34,823 nt of DNA from Herbiconiux sp. (GCF_023264895.1 NZ_JAHFUY010000043.1:1-34823), one strand, 5' to 3'; positions 1 through 9,400 are shown, numbered from the stretch's first letter. Notes: generated by a model not told the origin, from the sequence alone. Translations and numbers: made by a program.

Positions 1-242
1 CGCGCCTCGGCGTCTCGGTGCGTGGCGCCATGGCGCTCATCCGCGCCTCGAAGGTGTGGGCCGCCGCCCAGGGCCGCCACTTCGTGCTGCCCGACGACAT
101 CAAGGAGCTCGCGGGGCCGGTCTGGACCCACCGCTTCGTGCTCGACGCCGAGGCCGAGTTCTCCGGCGCCTCCGCCGAGGGCGTGCTCGCGCGCGTGCTC
201 GCCGACGTGGCCGCACCGCAGTCGAGGCAACCCGCTGCATGA
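1..242 (+). CDS. MoxR-family AAA+ ATPase, C-terminal end only (partial)
   Basis: Only the last ~80 residues are present, read from base 3, so the gene begins before the window. The visible part (R-G-A-x-A-L-I-R-A-S-K, then LPDDIKELAGPVWTHRF) matches the C-terminal lid of MoxR ATPases, where an 'LPDD(I/V)' step and a 'P-x-x-x-H-R' helix are usual. MoxR proteins are chaperone-like ATPases that typically act with DUF58 and membrane partners. The stop overlaps the ATG of the following DUF58 gene by four bases (ATGA), so the two are translationally coupled, which supports the assignment. Walker motifs lie outside the window and cannot be checked. Confidence 0.85.
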   Translation, partial: RLGVSVRGAMALIRASKVWAAAQGRHFVLPDDIKELAGPVWTHRFVLDAEAEFSGASAEGVLARVLADVAAPQSRQPAA

Positions 243-1555
243 GTGAGAGGCGGGCAAGGGGCGCGATCGGCCGGTCGCGGCCGATGGTGTGGGCGCGCGA
301 GAAGGCGGCGCCCTGGTTCACCCTGCACATCGGCAGCAGGATCGTGCCCGTGCTGCGCGCGATCTGGAAGGTGGTCGGGCCCACCCTCTCGACCGTCTCC
401 GGGTTCGGCTGGGCCGTGCTCGTCACGACCGTGCTCGCCCTCGTGGCCGGCGCGGTGTTCGGCTGGCGGGAGCTCCTCATCGTGGCGTTCGTGCTGCTCG
501 CCGCCCTCCTCATCGCCGTCGGCTTCGCGATCGGCCGCTCCGCCTACGCGGTGCGGCTCGACCTCGCCCTCAGCCGCGTCGTGGTGGGCGAGCGGGCCGT
601 CGGCCGCATCGCCGTGACCAACACCTCCACGCGATCGCTCCTCCCCGCCCGGATCGAGCTGCCCGTGGGCTCCTCGTTCGCCGCGTTCCACCTGCCCCGG
701 CTCGCACCCCAGGCCGAGCACGACGACCTCTTCGGCATCCCCACCCACCGCCGCTCCGTCATCCAGGTCGGCCCGGTGCGCTCGGTGCGGGGCGATCCGC
801 TCGGCCTGATGCGGCGCGAGATCCGCTGGACGGAACCGCGCGACCTCTTCGTGCATCCGAGGACCGTGGCCCTCGGCGGCTCGTCGTCCGGGTTCCTGCG
901 CGACCTCGAGGGCATCGAGAGCCGCGTGCTCTCGGACAACGACGTCTCGTTCCACGCCCTCCGCGAGTACGTGCCGGGCGACGACCGCCGCTACATCCAC
1001 TGGAAGACCTCGGCCCGCACCGGCAAGCTCATGGTGCGCCAGTTCGAGGAGACCCGCCGCTCGCACCTCGCGATCGGCCTCTCGACCAACCGCTCCGACT
1101 ACGCCGAGACCCCGGGCGACGACGCCGACTACTCGGCCGAGTTCGAGCTCGCCGTCTCCATCTGCGGCTCGCTCGGCGTGCAGGCCCTCCGCGAGGAGTT
1201 CGACCTCACCGTGCTCACCCAGCGTGCCGAGCTGCAGTCCGAGACCGGCCGCCGCCTGCTCGACGAGCTCTCCGGGGTGGCCCAGACCGAGCGTCGAGAG
1301 GCGATCGCCCAGCTCGCGAAGACCCTCGGCAGCTCGGTGCCGGATGCCTCGGTCGCGTTCTTCGTGTTCGGCAGCACCGTGACGCCCTCGCAGCTGCAGG
1401 CCGCCACGGTGCACGTGCCGCTCGGCGTGCGCGTGCTCGCGGTGTCGTGCCGCCCCGGCGCGCAGCTGTCGCTCCGTGAGATCGGCGAGACGAGCCTGCT
1501 CACGGTGGGCGACCTCTCCGACTTCCCGCTCGCACTCCGGAGGGCCAACAGCTGA
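239..1555 (+). CDS. DUF58 domain membrane protein
   Basis: A 438-residue protein. The start is the ATG at 239, which overlaps the MoxR stop; a longer upstream reading in the same frame would lie inside MoxR and is unlikely. Two hydrophobic segments are visible (about residues 55-75 and 79-98), followed by a soluble region. The DUF58 hallmark is at residues 242-270: REYVPGDD, then R-x-I-H-W-K-T-S-A-R, then LMVRQFEE. DUF58 proteins have a von Willebrand factor A-like fold and are standard partners of MoxR ATPases. The stop overlaps the next start by one base (TGATG), so it lies in a coupled MoxR-DUF58-transglutaminase trio. The exact biochemical role is not known for this family. Confidence 0.93.
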   Translation: MSERRARGAIGRSRPMVWAREKAAPWFTLHIGSRIVPVLRAIWKVVGPTLSTVSGFGWAVLVTTVLALVAGAVFGWRELLIVAFVLLAALLIAVGFAIGRSAYAVRLDLALSRVVVGERAVGRIAVTNTSTRSLLPARIELPVGSSFAAFHLPRLAPQAEHDDLFGIPTHRRSVIQVGPVRSVRGDPLGLMRREIRWTEPRDLFVHPRTVALGGSSSGFLRDLEGIESRVLSDNDVSFHALREYVPGDDRRYIHWKTSARTGKLMVRQFEETRRSHLAIGLSTNRSDYAETPGDDADYSAEFELAVSICGSLGVQALREEFDLTVLTQRAELQSETGRRLLDELSGVAQTERREAIAQLAKTLGSSVPDASVAFFVFGSTVTPSQLQAATVHVPLGVRVLAVSCRPGAQLSLREIGETSLLTVGDLSDFPLALRRANS

Positions 1556-4011
1556 TGAGCGAACCGATGAGGCCGCGCCGCGGCGCCGCTCCCGCGGCTC
1601 CCGCCCCCCGCGCGTCCACCCCGCGCGCCTCCACCCCCCTCTTCCCGCCGCTGCCGCGGAACGCCAGGGCGCCCTGGGCGATGGCGATCGACGCCGGCGT
1701 GATCGCGCTGCTGCTGTTCGTCTCGGTGCTCGGCTTCGGGCCCGCGTTCGGCGGGGCCGGCTACCTCGTGGCCGGCATCGGCGGCATCGTGCTCGGCATC
1801 CTGATCGGGTTCGCCGGATGGCGGCTGTCGCTGAACATCGTCATCGTGGCCGCCCTCACCATCGTGGTCTACCTCCTCTTCGGCGGTCCGCTCGCGGCTC
1901 CCGGCACCACGATCCTCGGCGTCGTGCCGACGTTCGAGACGATCCGCACGATCGTGCTCGGCATCGTCTTCTCGTGGAAGGACGTGCTGACCCTCGTCAC
2001 CCCCGTGGGCGAGTTCGACGGCACCCTCGTGGTGCCCTTCCTCACCGCGCTCCTCATGGCCGTCCTCGCCACGAGCTTCGCGCTGCGGCTGAAGAACGCC
2101 ACCTGGGCGCTGCTGCCGGCCGCCGTGCTCTTCGTGACCGCCATCGCCTTCGGCACGCGGGAGGCCGCGTTCCCGGCCCTGCAGGGGCTCGTGTTCGCCG
2201 GGCTCGCGCTCACCTGGGCGGCCTGGCGCCGGCACGAGCGGCGCGCGGCGGCCACCATCGGCACGTCGGGCGCCGGCGCCGCCGGTGGCGCCACGGGTCT
2301 CGACGCCTCCCGCATCGACCCCGAGACCGCCAAGAAGCTCCGCACCACCCGCCTCGCCCTCGGAGCCGGCCTCGTCGTGACCGCGCTCGGCCTCGGCTTC
2401 GTGACGGGCGGCATCCTCGTGCCAGCCGCGGCCCGCGAGGTCATCCGCGACCAGATCGTGCCGCCGCTCGACCTGCACGACTACGCGAGCCCGCTCGTCG
2501 GCTTCCGCAGCTACGTGCGCGACTTCAAGGAGGAGTCGCTCTTCACCGTGCAGGGGCTGCCGAACGACGCGCGCATCCGCCTCGCCACCCTCGACGACTA
2601 CGACGGCATCGTCTACAACGTCGGCGGAGACGGGACCACCGGTTCCGGCACCTTCACGCGCGTGAGCAGCGAGATCACCAACGACGTCGAGGGCGAGCCC
2701 GCCTCGCTCGAGTTCACCATGACCGGGCTCGACGGCGTGTGGCTGCCGGACACCGGCTACCTCGACGCCTTCCGCTTCACGGGCGACCGCGCGGAGGAGC
2801 TCGGCGGCACGCTGCACTACAACGCCGCCACCGGCGTGGCGCTCAACACCGAGGGCGTGACCGAGGGCGACGAGTACGCCATCGACACCGTGCTGCCCGA
2901 GACCTTCAACGACGAGCAGCTCTCCAGCCGCAAGGTCGACGACATCTCGATGCCGCGCGCCACGGGCGTGCCCGACATCGTGGGCTCGCTCGCCTCGGAG
3001 TACCTCGGCGACGCCGAGACGCCCATCGAGCAGGTGCGCAACATCGCCTCGAACCTCAGCCAGAACGGCTTCTTCAGCCATGGGCTCGAGGGCGAGGCCG
3101 TCTCGCGCGCCGGCCACGGTGCCGAGCGGATCGCGTCGCTCCTCGACGCCGAGCAGATGATCGGCGACGACGAGCAGTACGCGGTGGCGATGGCCCTCAT
3201 GGTGCGGTCGATGGGCATGCCCGCGCGCGTGGTGATGGGCTTCTACCCCGACGACTACACGGGCCCCGAGTCGACCTACGAGATCACGGGCGACCAGCTC
3301 CACGCCTGGGTCGAGGTGCCGTTCGAGGGCGCGGGCTGGGTGCGGTTCGACCCCACGCCGCCCGAGGACCAGGTGCCGCTCGAGGAGGCCCCGAAGCCGA
3401 AGTCCGACCCCAAGGCCCAGGTGCTGCAGCCGCCGCCCCCGCCGCAGGAGCCCGCGGAGCTGCCGCCGGACATCCGCACCCAGGACACCGACCAGGAGGA
3501 GGTGCAGGAGGAGGGCTTCGACTTCCTGCCCGTGTTCCTGGCCGCGGGCAGCCTGCTGGCGCTCCTGATCGTCATCTTCACGCCGCTCCTCGTGATCGTG
3601 CTGCTGAAGCTCCGGCGCCGCAAGAAGCGCCGGCTCGCCGCACGGCCGGTCGACCGCGTGAGCGGCGGCTGGGACGAGATCGTCGACCGCGCACGCGACC
3701 TCGGCACCCCCGTGCCGTACGGGTCGACCCGCCGCGACAACGCCGCAGCGCTCGCGACCGCGTATCCGGAGGCCCCCGTGCTGGCCGTCGCGACGAGGGC
3801 CGACGGCAGCGTCTTCGGCCCCGGCGAGCCGACCGAGCAGGAGGTCGACCAGTACTGGACCGAGGTCGACTCGATCGTCGACTCGATGCGCCGGTCGCGA
3901 TCGGCCTGGAAGCGGTTCCTGGCCGCCTGGTCGGTGCGCTCGTTCTTCCGGCGCCGGAGCGCCCGCGCAGCAGGCAGCACACCCCGCACCACCACCCGAG
4001 GAGGCCGATGA
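1555..4011 (+). CDS. TgpA-like membrane protein with transglutaminase-like domain (catalytic Cys replaced)
   Basis: An 818-residue protein. A Pro/Ala-rich N-terminus is followed by several membrane segments (about residues 44-64, 70-88, 92-109, 160-178, 184-200, 205-224 and one near 265-285), a large outside domain, and a last membrane helix near 657-685 ahead of a basic cytoplasmic tail. The outside domain holds a transglutaminase-like core at about 530-605. His583 (LHAWVEV) and Asp599 (RFDPTP) of the usual Cys-His-Asp triad are present, but the Cys position in the usual C-E-Q-[YF]-A motif is Asp539 (GDDEQYA). I infer that it is not a classical thiol enzyme and may be structural or peptide-binding. 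The one-base overlap with the DUF58 gene indicates coupled translation. MoxR/DUF58/transglutaminase trios are a recurring bacterial arrangement. Confidence 0.9.
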   Translation: MSEPMRPRRGAAPAAPAPRASTPRASTPLFPPLPRNARAPWAMAIDAGVIALLLFVSVLGFGPAFGGAGYLVAGIGGIVLGILIGFAGWRLSLNIVIVAALTIVVYLLFGGPLAAPGTTILGVVPTFETIRTIVLGIVFSWKDVLTLVTPVGEFDGTLVVPFLTALLMAVLATSFALRLKNATWALLPAAVLFVTAIAFGTREAAFPALQGLVFAGLALTWAAWRRHERRAAATIGTSGAGAAGGATGLDASRIDPETAKKLRTTRLALGAGLVVTALGLGFVTGGILVPAAAREVIRDQIVPPLDLHDYASPLVGFRSYVRDFKEESLFTVQGLPNDARIRLATLDDYDGIVYNVGGDGTTGSGTFTRVSSEITNDVEGEPASLEFTMTGLDGVWLPDTGYLDAFRFTGDRAEELGGTLHYNAATGVALNTEGVTEGDEYAIDTVLPETFNDEQLSSRKVDDISMPRATGVPDIVGSLASEYLGDAETPIEQVRNIASNLSQNGFFSHGLEGEAVSRAGHGAERIASLLDAEQMIGDDEQYAVAMALMVRSMGMPARVVMGFYPDDYTGPESTYEITGDQLHAWVEVPFEGAGWVRFDPTPPEDQVPLEEAPKPKSDPKAQVLQPPPPPQEPAELPPDIRTQDTDQEEVQEEGFDFLPVFLAAGSLLALLIVIFTPLLVIVLLKLRRRKKRRLAARPVDRVSGGWDEIVDRARDLGTPVPYGSTRRDNAAALATAYPEAPVLAVATRADGSVFGPGEPTEQEVDQYWTEVDSIVDSMRRSRSAWKRFLAAWSVRSFFRRRSARAAGSTPRTTTRGGR

Positions 4012-5324
4012 TGACGGATGCGACGTCGTACCCCTGCGTGCAGTGCGGTTCGCCCGTGCCCCGCAGCGCCCAGTTCTGCCTGGTCTGCGGCACGCCCGCG
4101 GCGGTGCGCAGCCAGTCGGCCGCCCTCGGCCAGGTGGCGGGGCAGGTGCCGCTCGTCGACTCCTCCGGCCGGCCCATGGACGGCTGGCGGCCCGAGCCCG
4201 CGGCGCCGCCCATCCGCTACGGCGACATCATCCCGAGCGGCTTCGGCCGGCGCGTGGTGGCGTTCCTGCTCGACGGCCTCGTCACGACCGTGCTGTGGCT
4301 CGTGATCGTGCTGCCGCTGCTCGCGCTCGGCGTCATCGAGGTCGTGACCGACGGCACCGTGGTCTCGGTGTCTGGCCTCAGTGCCGTGCTGCTGTTCCTG
4401 CCCGCGATGCTCTACCCGCTCGCGAAGCTGTTCCTGGAGTCGTTCCTCGGCTTCTCGCTCGGCAAGCTCGTGATGGGCCTCCGGATCGTGAACGTGACGA
4501 GGCTCGGCCGGCCGGGGCTCGGCTGGGTGCTGCTGCGGAACCTCGTGGTGGCCGCGGGAGCCCTCGTCTTCGGCGTGGGCCAGTACGTCGTGCTGCTGTC
4601 GCCGCTCTGGGACGGCGAGAAGCGCATGCGGGGCTGGCAGGACAAGGTCGGCCGCACCTGGGTGATCGACGTGAAGGCGGGGCCCAACCCGCTGAAGGCG
4701 CTGCCCGGGCAGCTGCTGCTCGACCAGGGGACGTACGAGCAGCAGGATCCGGCGCTGTACGGGGCACCGGCGGCACCGGCCGCACCGAGCGCTCCTGCCG
4801 CCCCTTCGCTGGCGCCGGTCGACTACGCCCCGCCGGCTCCTCCGGCCGCGCCGCCCGCTCCTCCCGCGGCGCCGATCGCCTCCGTGCCCGGCTTCGCGCC
4901 CGCGGCTCCCGTGATCACGCCCGCCGAGGCCGCGGCCGACGACTTCGAGAGCACGCGCCTCTCCGATTCCGCACGGCCCCCTCTCGCCACCGGCGTCACC
5001 GTGTTCCGGCTCGACACGGGCGAGATCGTGCCGATCATCCGCCACGGCGCCCTGGGCCGCGACCCCGTGGCGCCCGGCGGCGACCCGAGCGACGTGCTCA
5101 TCGCGCTCTCCGGCGACACGCTCTCGGTGTCGAAGACGCACCTCGAGTTCGGCGTCGATTCCGGTGCCGTCTGGGTGAGCGACCGCGGCTCCACCAACGG
5201 ATCCGCGATCGTGCGCGCCGACGGCGTGGAGTACCCGCTCGACGCCGGCGAGCGCCTCACCGTGGTGCCGGGCGACCGGGTGCGGGTGGGCACGCGACTG
5301 TTCTCGGTGGAGAGTGGAGCATGA
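4011..5324 (+). CDS. Zinc-ribbon / RDD membrane / FHA domain protein
   Basis: A 437-residue protein with three modules. First is a short zinc ribbon with Cys9, Cys12, Cys23 and Cys26. Next is an RDD domain at about 70-222, starting FGRRVVAFLLDGL and with hydrophobic segments near 85-107, 122-140 and 172-196. After a long Pro/Ala-rich linker there is a C-terminal FHA domain (about 345-430) with GR, S-K-T-H and S-T-N-G, the residues used to grip phospho-threonine. Two ATGs are adjacent (4008 and 4011). GAGGAGG at 3998-4004 is better spaced from 4011 (6 nt), so I chose that; 4008 would add one Met. Both overlap the preceding stop. It probably tethers phosphorylated partners at the membrane in this locus; that role is inferred. 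Confidence 0.88.
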   Translation: MTDATSYPCVQCGSPVPRSAQFCLVCGTPAAVRSQSAALGQVAGQVPLVDSSGRPMDGWRPEPAAPPIRYGDIIPSGFGRRVVAFLLDGLVTTVLWLVIVLPLLALGVIEVVTDGTVVSVSGLSAVLLFLPAMLYPLAKLFLESFLGFSLGKLVMGLRIVNVTRLGRPGLGWVLLRNLVVAAGALVFGVGQYVVLLSPLWDGEKRMRGWQDKVGRTWVIDVKAGPNPLKALPGQLLLDQGTYEQQDPALYGAPAAPAAPSAPAAPSLAPVDYAPPAPPAAPPAPPAAPIASVPGFAPAAPVITPAEAAADDFESTRLSDSARPPLATGVTVFRLDTGEIVPIIRHGALGRDPVAPGGDPSDVLIALSGDTLSVSKTHLEFGVDSGAVWVSDRGSTNGSAIVRADGVEYPLDAGERLTVVPGDRVRVGTRLFSVESGA

Positions 5325-6211
5325 GCGACGAGGAACGACCGGAACAGCAGCGCGGCGCACACGGGAGCGGAGTGCCCCTCGCGGCGCTGCAGCTCGACGT
5401 GGGCACCTCGACGCACACGGGGCTCCGGCGCCGGGCCAACGAGGACTCCCTGCTCGCCGTCTCGCCCGTCTTCCTCGTGGCCGACGGCATGGGCGGGCAC
5501 GAGGCCGGCGAGGTCGCGAGCTCGCTCGCGGTCGAGGCCTTCGCGGCGCTCACGGGGCCCGACTCGCTCGCCCCCACCGACATCCGCACCGCCTTCAAGC
5601 GCGCCCACACCACCATCACGGCACTCGCCTCCTCGGGCCGTCGCCGCGCCGGCACCACGGTGTCGGGCGTGGCCGTGGCCGAGAACGACGGCACGGCCTA
5701 CTGGCTCGTCTTCAACCTCGGCGACTCGCGCACCTACCGGCTCGCCTCGGGCGAGCTCGAGCAGATCAGCGTCGACCACTCGGTGGTGCAGGAGCTGCTC
5801 GACGAGGGCGAGCTCGACCGGGCGGATGCCGCCACGCACCCCGGCCGCAACGTCATCACCCGCGCGCTCGGCGCGGGCGGCGAGTTCGAGGCCGACTACT
5901 GGCTCGTGCCGGTGGAGTCGGGCGACCGCATGCTGATCTGCTCCGACGGCATCTCGGGCGAGCTCGACGACGAGCTCATCGCGCGCGTGCTCCTCGACGA
6001 GGGCACGCCTCAGGATGCCGCCACCCGGCTCGTGCACGAGGGCCTCACCCGCGGCGGCCGCGACAACCTCACGGCCGTGGTGGTCGACGCCTGGGACTCC
6101 GTGTCCTCCGTGCGCAGCGCACCCCAGGGCCGCGACGACGAGCACGACGACGGGCGGCACGGGGAGGACACCATCCCCCGCGGGCCGGTCGGCGTCGGCG
6201 GAAGGAACTGA
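5321..6211 (+). CDS. PP2C-family Ser/Thr protein phosphatase
   Basis: A 296-residue soluble phosphatase. The metal-binding PP2C motifs are all visible: G-L-R-R-R-A-N-E-D-S near residue 34, VADGMGGHEAGE near 53 (Asp55), LGDSRTYRL, an ICSDGISGEL motif, and the closing GRDNLTAVVVD. These place it with PstP/PrpC-type enzymes that dephosphorylate Ser/Thr kinases and their substrates in a Mn/Mg-dependent reaction. The start is the ATG at 5321, overlapping the RDD-FHA stop by four bases. It is the expected antagonist of the kinase encoded two genes downstream, and FHA proteins on either side are candidate substrates or readers. Confidence 0.96.
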   Translation: MSDEERPEQQRGAHGSGVPLAALQLDVGTSTHTGLRRRANEDSLLAVSPVFLVADGMGGHEAGEVASSLAVEAFAALTGPDSLAPTDIRTAFKRAHTTITALASSGRRRAGTTVSGVAVAENDGTAYWLVFNLGDSRTYRLASGELEQISVDHSVVQELLDEGELDRADAATHPGRNVITRALGAGGEFEADYWLVPVESGDRMLICSDGISGELDDELIARVLLDEGTPQDAATRLVHEGLTRGGRDNLTAVVVDAWDSVSSVRSAPQGRDDEHDDGRHGEDTIPRGPVGVGGRN

Positions 6212-6212
6212 G

Positions 6213-7718
6213 ATGACCACCCTCCACTACACCCCCGGCCCCTGGTGCGCGGTCGTCGTGCCCGAGGGCGTGGCCGTGCTGCCGGCGGGCACCGACGCCG
6301 AGCTGCTCGAGAAGGTCTGGGCGGCGCTGCAGGCCGGCGAGGGCCTCGGCGGAGTGCTCGAGGCGCTCACCGGAACGTTCGGCACGAGCCTCGGCTCGCT
6401 GCCGCCGTTCGCCGTCGCCACGGTGTCGGGCTCCGCGGTGCGGCTCGCGGTGCGCGGTGAGCTCACCATCGACGTCGTGGAGGGATCGGATGCCGGCACC
6501 GCCGTCTCGCTGACCGTGTCCGGCGCCGACGTGACGACCTGGAGCGAGCGCGTGGTCGCGGAAGCCAGGCACCTCACGCTGCGCACCCCGGAGAGCGCCT
6601 CCGCGCAGCGCTTCGGCGTCGCCAGCGGCGTGGTGCTCGTGTCGGCGGTGGAGCTCGACGTGACCGGCGAAGGGGTGGCGGTGTCCGCACCGGCCACTGC
6701 CTCTGTGGCTGCCTCAGCGCCCGCGCCCGTCGCTTCAGAGGTGCCCGAAGCGACGCTCATGACCGGTGACGGAGTGATCGAGGAGGCCGCCCCCGAGGCG
6801 GCCGACCCGGAGACTCCGGTCGAGGTGGCCATGGGCGACGAGGTCAGCGAGGCCGGCCCCGACGAGGTGGCCGAGCTCGAGCACACGCGCGACGAGCTGC
6901 CCGACGACGCCTACGACCACCTGTGGGGCGCCACCGTGGTCAAGTCGGTCGAAGACGCGGCCGTGCGCGAGCTCGAGGAGGACGACGAGTCCGAGGAGGT
7001 CGGAGCGTCCTCCGTTCCCGTCGAACCCCCCGCGCCGTCCTCCGTCCCCGAACCTCCCGCACCCGTCGCGCCCCCGGTCGCACCGCCGCCGCCCGTGCAG
7101 TCCTCGGGGCTCATCGACAGCGTGCCGGGCTTCGGCGGCCTGGGTGCCGCCTCCGGCAGCGCCAGCATCAACGGCAGCACGGTGCCCCCGGCCGCCCCCG
7201 CCGCGACCCCGGCTCCCGTCACTCCGGCCGCCCCGGCCTCTCAGTCCGCCCCGGTCGCTCCGGCAGCCCAGGCCGACGACGACCACGACGGCCTCACCGT
7301 CACCGTCTCCGAGCTCGAGGCCATGCGCCGCCTCGGCGCCGCCGGAGGCGACGCCCCCGCCGCCCTGCCCGACTCGGCGCTCGGCCGCATCGTGCTCTCG
7401 ACCGGCGAGACGCATCCGCTCGACAAGCCCGTCATCATCGGCCGCCGCCCCCGCGCCAACCGGGTGCAGGTCGATCGCGTGCCCGTGCTCGTGACCGTGC
7501 CGAGCCCGGAGCAGGACATCTCGCGCAACCACCTCGAGATCCGCCTCGAGGGCCGGCACGTGCTCGTGGTCGACCTCGACACCACCAACGGCTCGGTGCT
7601 GCACCGCGAGGGCACTCCCCCGCTCCGCCTCGGCCCGCACGAGCCCGTGCTCGTGCTCTCCCGCGACATCGTCGACATCGGCGACGGCGTGACCGTCACC
7701 TTCGAGGAGATCCCGTGA
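6213..7718 (+). CDS. FHA domain protein with unassigned N-terminal domain
   Basis: A 501-residue protein starting at the ATG at 6213, one base after the phosphatase stop region and behind GGAAGGA at 6200-6206. The first ~150 residues form a compact domain I do not recognise. A long acidic and Pro/Ala-rich linker (about 150-390) follows, then a C-terminal FHA domain at about 391-490 with IIGRRP, ISRNHLEI and T-T-N-G. All of the usual phospho-threonine contact residues are intact, unlike the FHA-like protein further downstream. No membrane segment is seen, so it is probably a cytoplasmic adaptor between kinase and machinery. Its stop overlaps the kinase GTG start by four bases. The adaptor role is inferred from domain and context. 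Confidence 0.9.
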   Translation: MTTLHYTPGPWCAVVVPEGVAVLPAGTDAELLEKVWAALQAGEGLGGVLEALTGTFGTSLGSLPPFAVATVSGSAVRLAVRGELTIDVVEGSDAGTAVSLTVSGADVTTWSERVVAEARHLTLRTPESASAQRFGVASGVVLVSAVELDVTGEGVAVSAPATASVAASAPAPVASEVPEATLMTGDGVIEEAAPEAADPETPVEVAMGDEVSEAGPDEVAELEHTRDELPDDAYDHLWGATVVKSVEDAAVRELEEDDESEEVGASSVPVEPPAPSSVPEPPAPVAPPVAPPPPVQSSGLIDSVPGFGGLGAASGSASINGSTVPPAAPAATPAPVTPAAPASQSAPVAPAAQADDDHDGLTVTVSELEAMRRLGAAGGDAPAALPDSALGRIVLSTGETHPLDKPVIIGRRPRANRVQVDRVPVLVTVPSPEQDISRNHLEIRLEGRHVLVVDLDTTNGSVLHREGTPPLRLGPHEPVLVLSRDIVDIGDGVTVTFEEIP

Positions 7719-9397
7719 ACGCGCGCAGGCCCCCCTCCGCGCCTCCCGAGATCCCCGGCTTCAGCTACCTGCAGCTGCTCGGCTCCGGCGGCTTCGCCGA
7801 CGTCTTCCTCTACGAGCAGCGGATGCCCAAGCGCCGCGTGGCCATCAAGGTGCTGCTCTCCGAGGCGCTCACCGAGGGCGCGCGCGAGAGCTTCGACGCC
7901 GAGGCGAACCTGATGGCGCAGCTGTCGACGCACCCCTCGATCGTCACGATCTACCAGGCCGACATCTCCTCCGACGGCCGGCCGTACCTCGCCATGGAGT
8001 ACTGCCCGAAGCCCAACCTCGGCGCCCGCTACCGGCGCGAGAAGATCAGCGTGGCCGAGGCGCTGCGCATCGGCATCCAGGTGGCGGGTGCGGTGGAGAC
8101 CTCGCACCGGGCCGGCATCCTGCACCGCGACATCAAGCCCGCCAACATCCTCGTGACCGAGTACAACCGCCCCGCCCTGACCGACTTCGGCATCTCGGTG
8201 GCGCTCGTGGGCGGCGGCGAGCAGGAGTCCGTGGGCATGTCGATCCCCTGGTCTCCCCCGGAGGTCTTCGGTTCGGCGCCCGCCAGCGGCGTCGCGGCCG
8301 ACATCTACTCGCTCGGCGCGACGGTCTACACGATCCTCGCCGGCCGGTCGCCGTTCGAGGTGCCGGGCGGCTCGAACTCGGGGCTCGACCTCATCGCGCG
8401 CATCCAGGGCTCGCCGCTCACCCGCACGGGCCGGCCGGATGTTCCGCCGAGCCTCGAGGAGGTGCTCGCCACCGCGATGGCCAAGCGCGAGAGCGCGCGC
8501 TACGGCAGCGCCCTCGAGTTCGCGAGGGCCCTGCAGAAGGTGCAGCTCGAGCTCAGCATGTCGGTGACCCCCACCGACGTGCTCGACGAGCAGGTCGACA
8601 CCGACGAGGTCGAGGAGGAGGACGAGGGGCACACCCGCATCCGCGGCATGGTGTCGATCGATCCCACCGGGCCCGTGCGGCCCACGACGTCAGGGACCGC
8701 GACGTCGAGGTTCACATCCCCGTCCGCGACCCCGCCGGCCGCTGCGCCCTACCGCCCGGCCGCCGCGTCCGCCCCTCCGGCGGCCACGCAGGGCTGGTCG
8801 GCCCCCGCTCCCGCCGCCTCGCACGAGCCCGTCGAGCACACGATGCTGCGGGGCGGCACCCCCGCCGCTCCCCCGCGGGTCGACTCCCGCGGCTTCGTGA
8901 TCGACGAGCCCGCCCTCGAGACCACCATGCACCGCCCGACCACCGGCCCCGCGGCCGCCGAGGAGGCGCCCTCGAAGCGCCGGGCGCTGCCCTACATCCT
9001 GGGAGCCGCCGCCCTCGTGCTGCTCGTCGGCATCGGCGGCCTCGTCTTCGCCCTCAACCAGGGCGGCAGCCCCGCCCAGCAGGCCATCGAGGAGTCCGAC
9101 AAGCCCGTCGACCAGATCGACGTGGGCGAGACGACCGTCGAAAGCCCCACGGAGCTGGTCGGGACCCTCTCCCCGGAGGGCGCGACGTTCACCTGGACGA
9201 ACCCGCACCCCGAGGCGGGTGACGTCTACGCCTGGCAGGTGGTCACGCCCGGCAACGAGTCACCGATGTTCAAGACCGATGAGACCACCGCCCTCGTGCC
9301 GGCCGAGGAGATCGGCGCGGGACAGGTCTGCATCGACGTCACCATCGTGCAGGTCGACGGCGACGGTTCCCAGCCCACGACGGCCTGTGCGGAGTAG
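7715..9397 (+). CDS. Transmembrane PknB-like Ser/Thr protein kinase
   Basis: A 560-residue kinase starting at GTG 7715 (GTGA overlap with the FHA gene). The kinase domain spans about 15-275: glycine loop GSGGFADV (23-30), VAIK with Lys45, catalytic loop HRDIKPAN with Asp139, and DFG at 157-159. The segment from DFG to PPE contains Ser but no Thr, and the P+1 Thr position is Ser176 (GMSIPWSPPE). A Pro/Ala-rich juxtamembrane region follows, then one membrane helix (about 427-449) and a ~110-residue outside domain with a beta-sandwich look (TFTWTNP, then YAWQVVTPG), possibly Fn3-like. There are no PASTA repeats. It presumably senses an external or envelope cue and phosphorylates the neighbouring FHA-linked proteins, with the PP2C reversing this. 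Confidence 0.95.
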   Translation: MNARRPPSAPPEIPGFSYLQLLGSGGFADVFLYEQRMPKRRVAIKVLLSEALTEGARESFDAEANLMAQLSTHPSIVTIYQADISSDGRPYLAMEYCPKPNLGARYRREKISVAEALRIGIQVAGAVETSHRAGILHRDIKPANILVTEYNRPALTDFGISVALVGGGEQESVGMSIPWSPPEVFGSAPASGVAADIYSLGATVYTILAGRSPFEVPGGSNSGLDLIARIQGSPLTRTGRPDVPPSLEEVLATAMAKRESARYGSALEFARALQKVQLELSMSVTPTDVLDEQVDTDEVEEEDEGHTRIRGMVSIDPTGPVRPTTSGTATSRFTSPSATPPAAAPYRPAAASAPPAATQGWSAPAPAASHEPVEHTMLRGGTPAAPPRVDSRGFVIDEPALETTMHRPTTGPAAAEEAPSKRRALPYILGAAALVLLVGIGGLVFALNQGGSPAQQAIEESDKPVDQIDVGETTVESPTELVGTLSPEGATFTWTNPHPEAGDVYAWQVVTPGNESPMFKTDETTALVPAEEIGAGQVCIDVTIVQVDGDGSQPTTACAE

Positions 9398-9400
9398 ACC

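Noticed and set aside
1129-3303. Very long minus-strand open frame (724 codons) opposite the DUF58 and transglutaminase genes
   Set aside because: Low-complexity His/Arg/Glu-rich translation typical of antisense frames in G+C-rich DNA; the plus strand holds clear domain-bearing genes with coupled starts.
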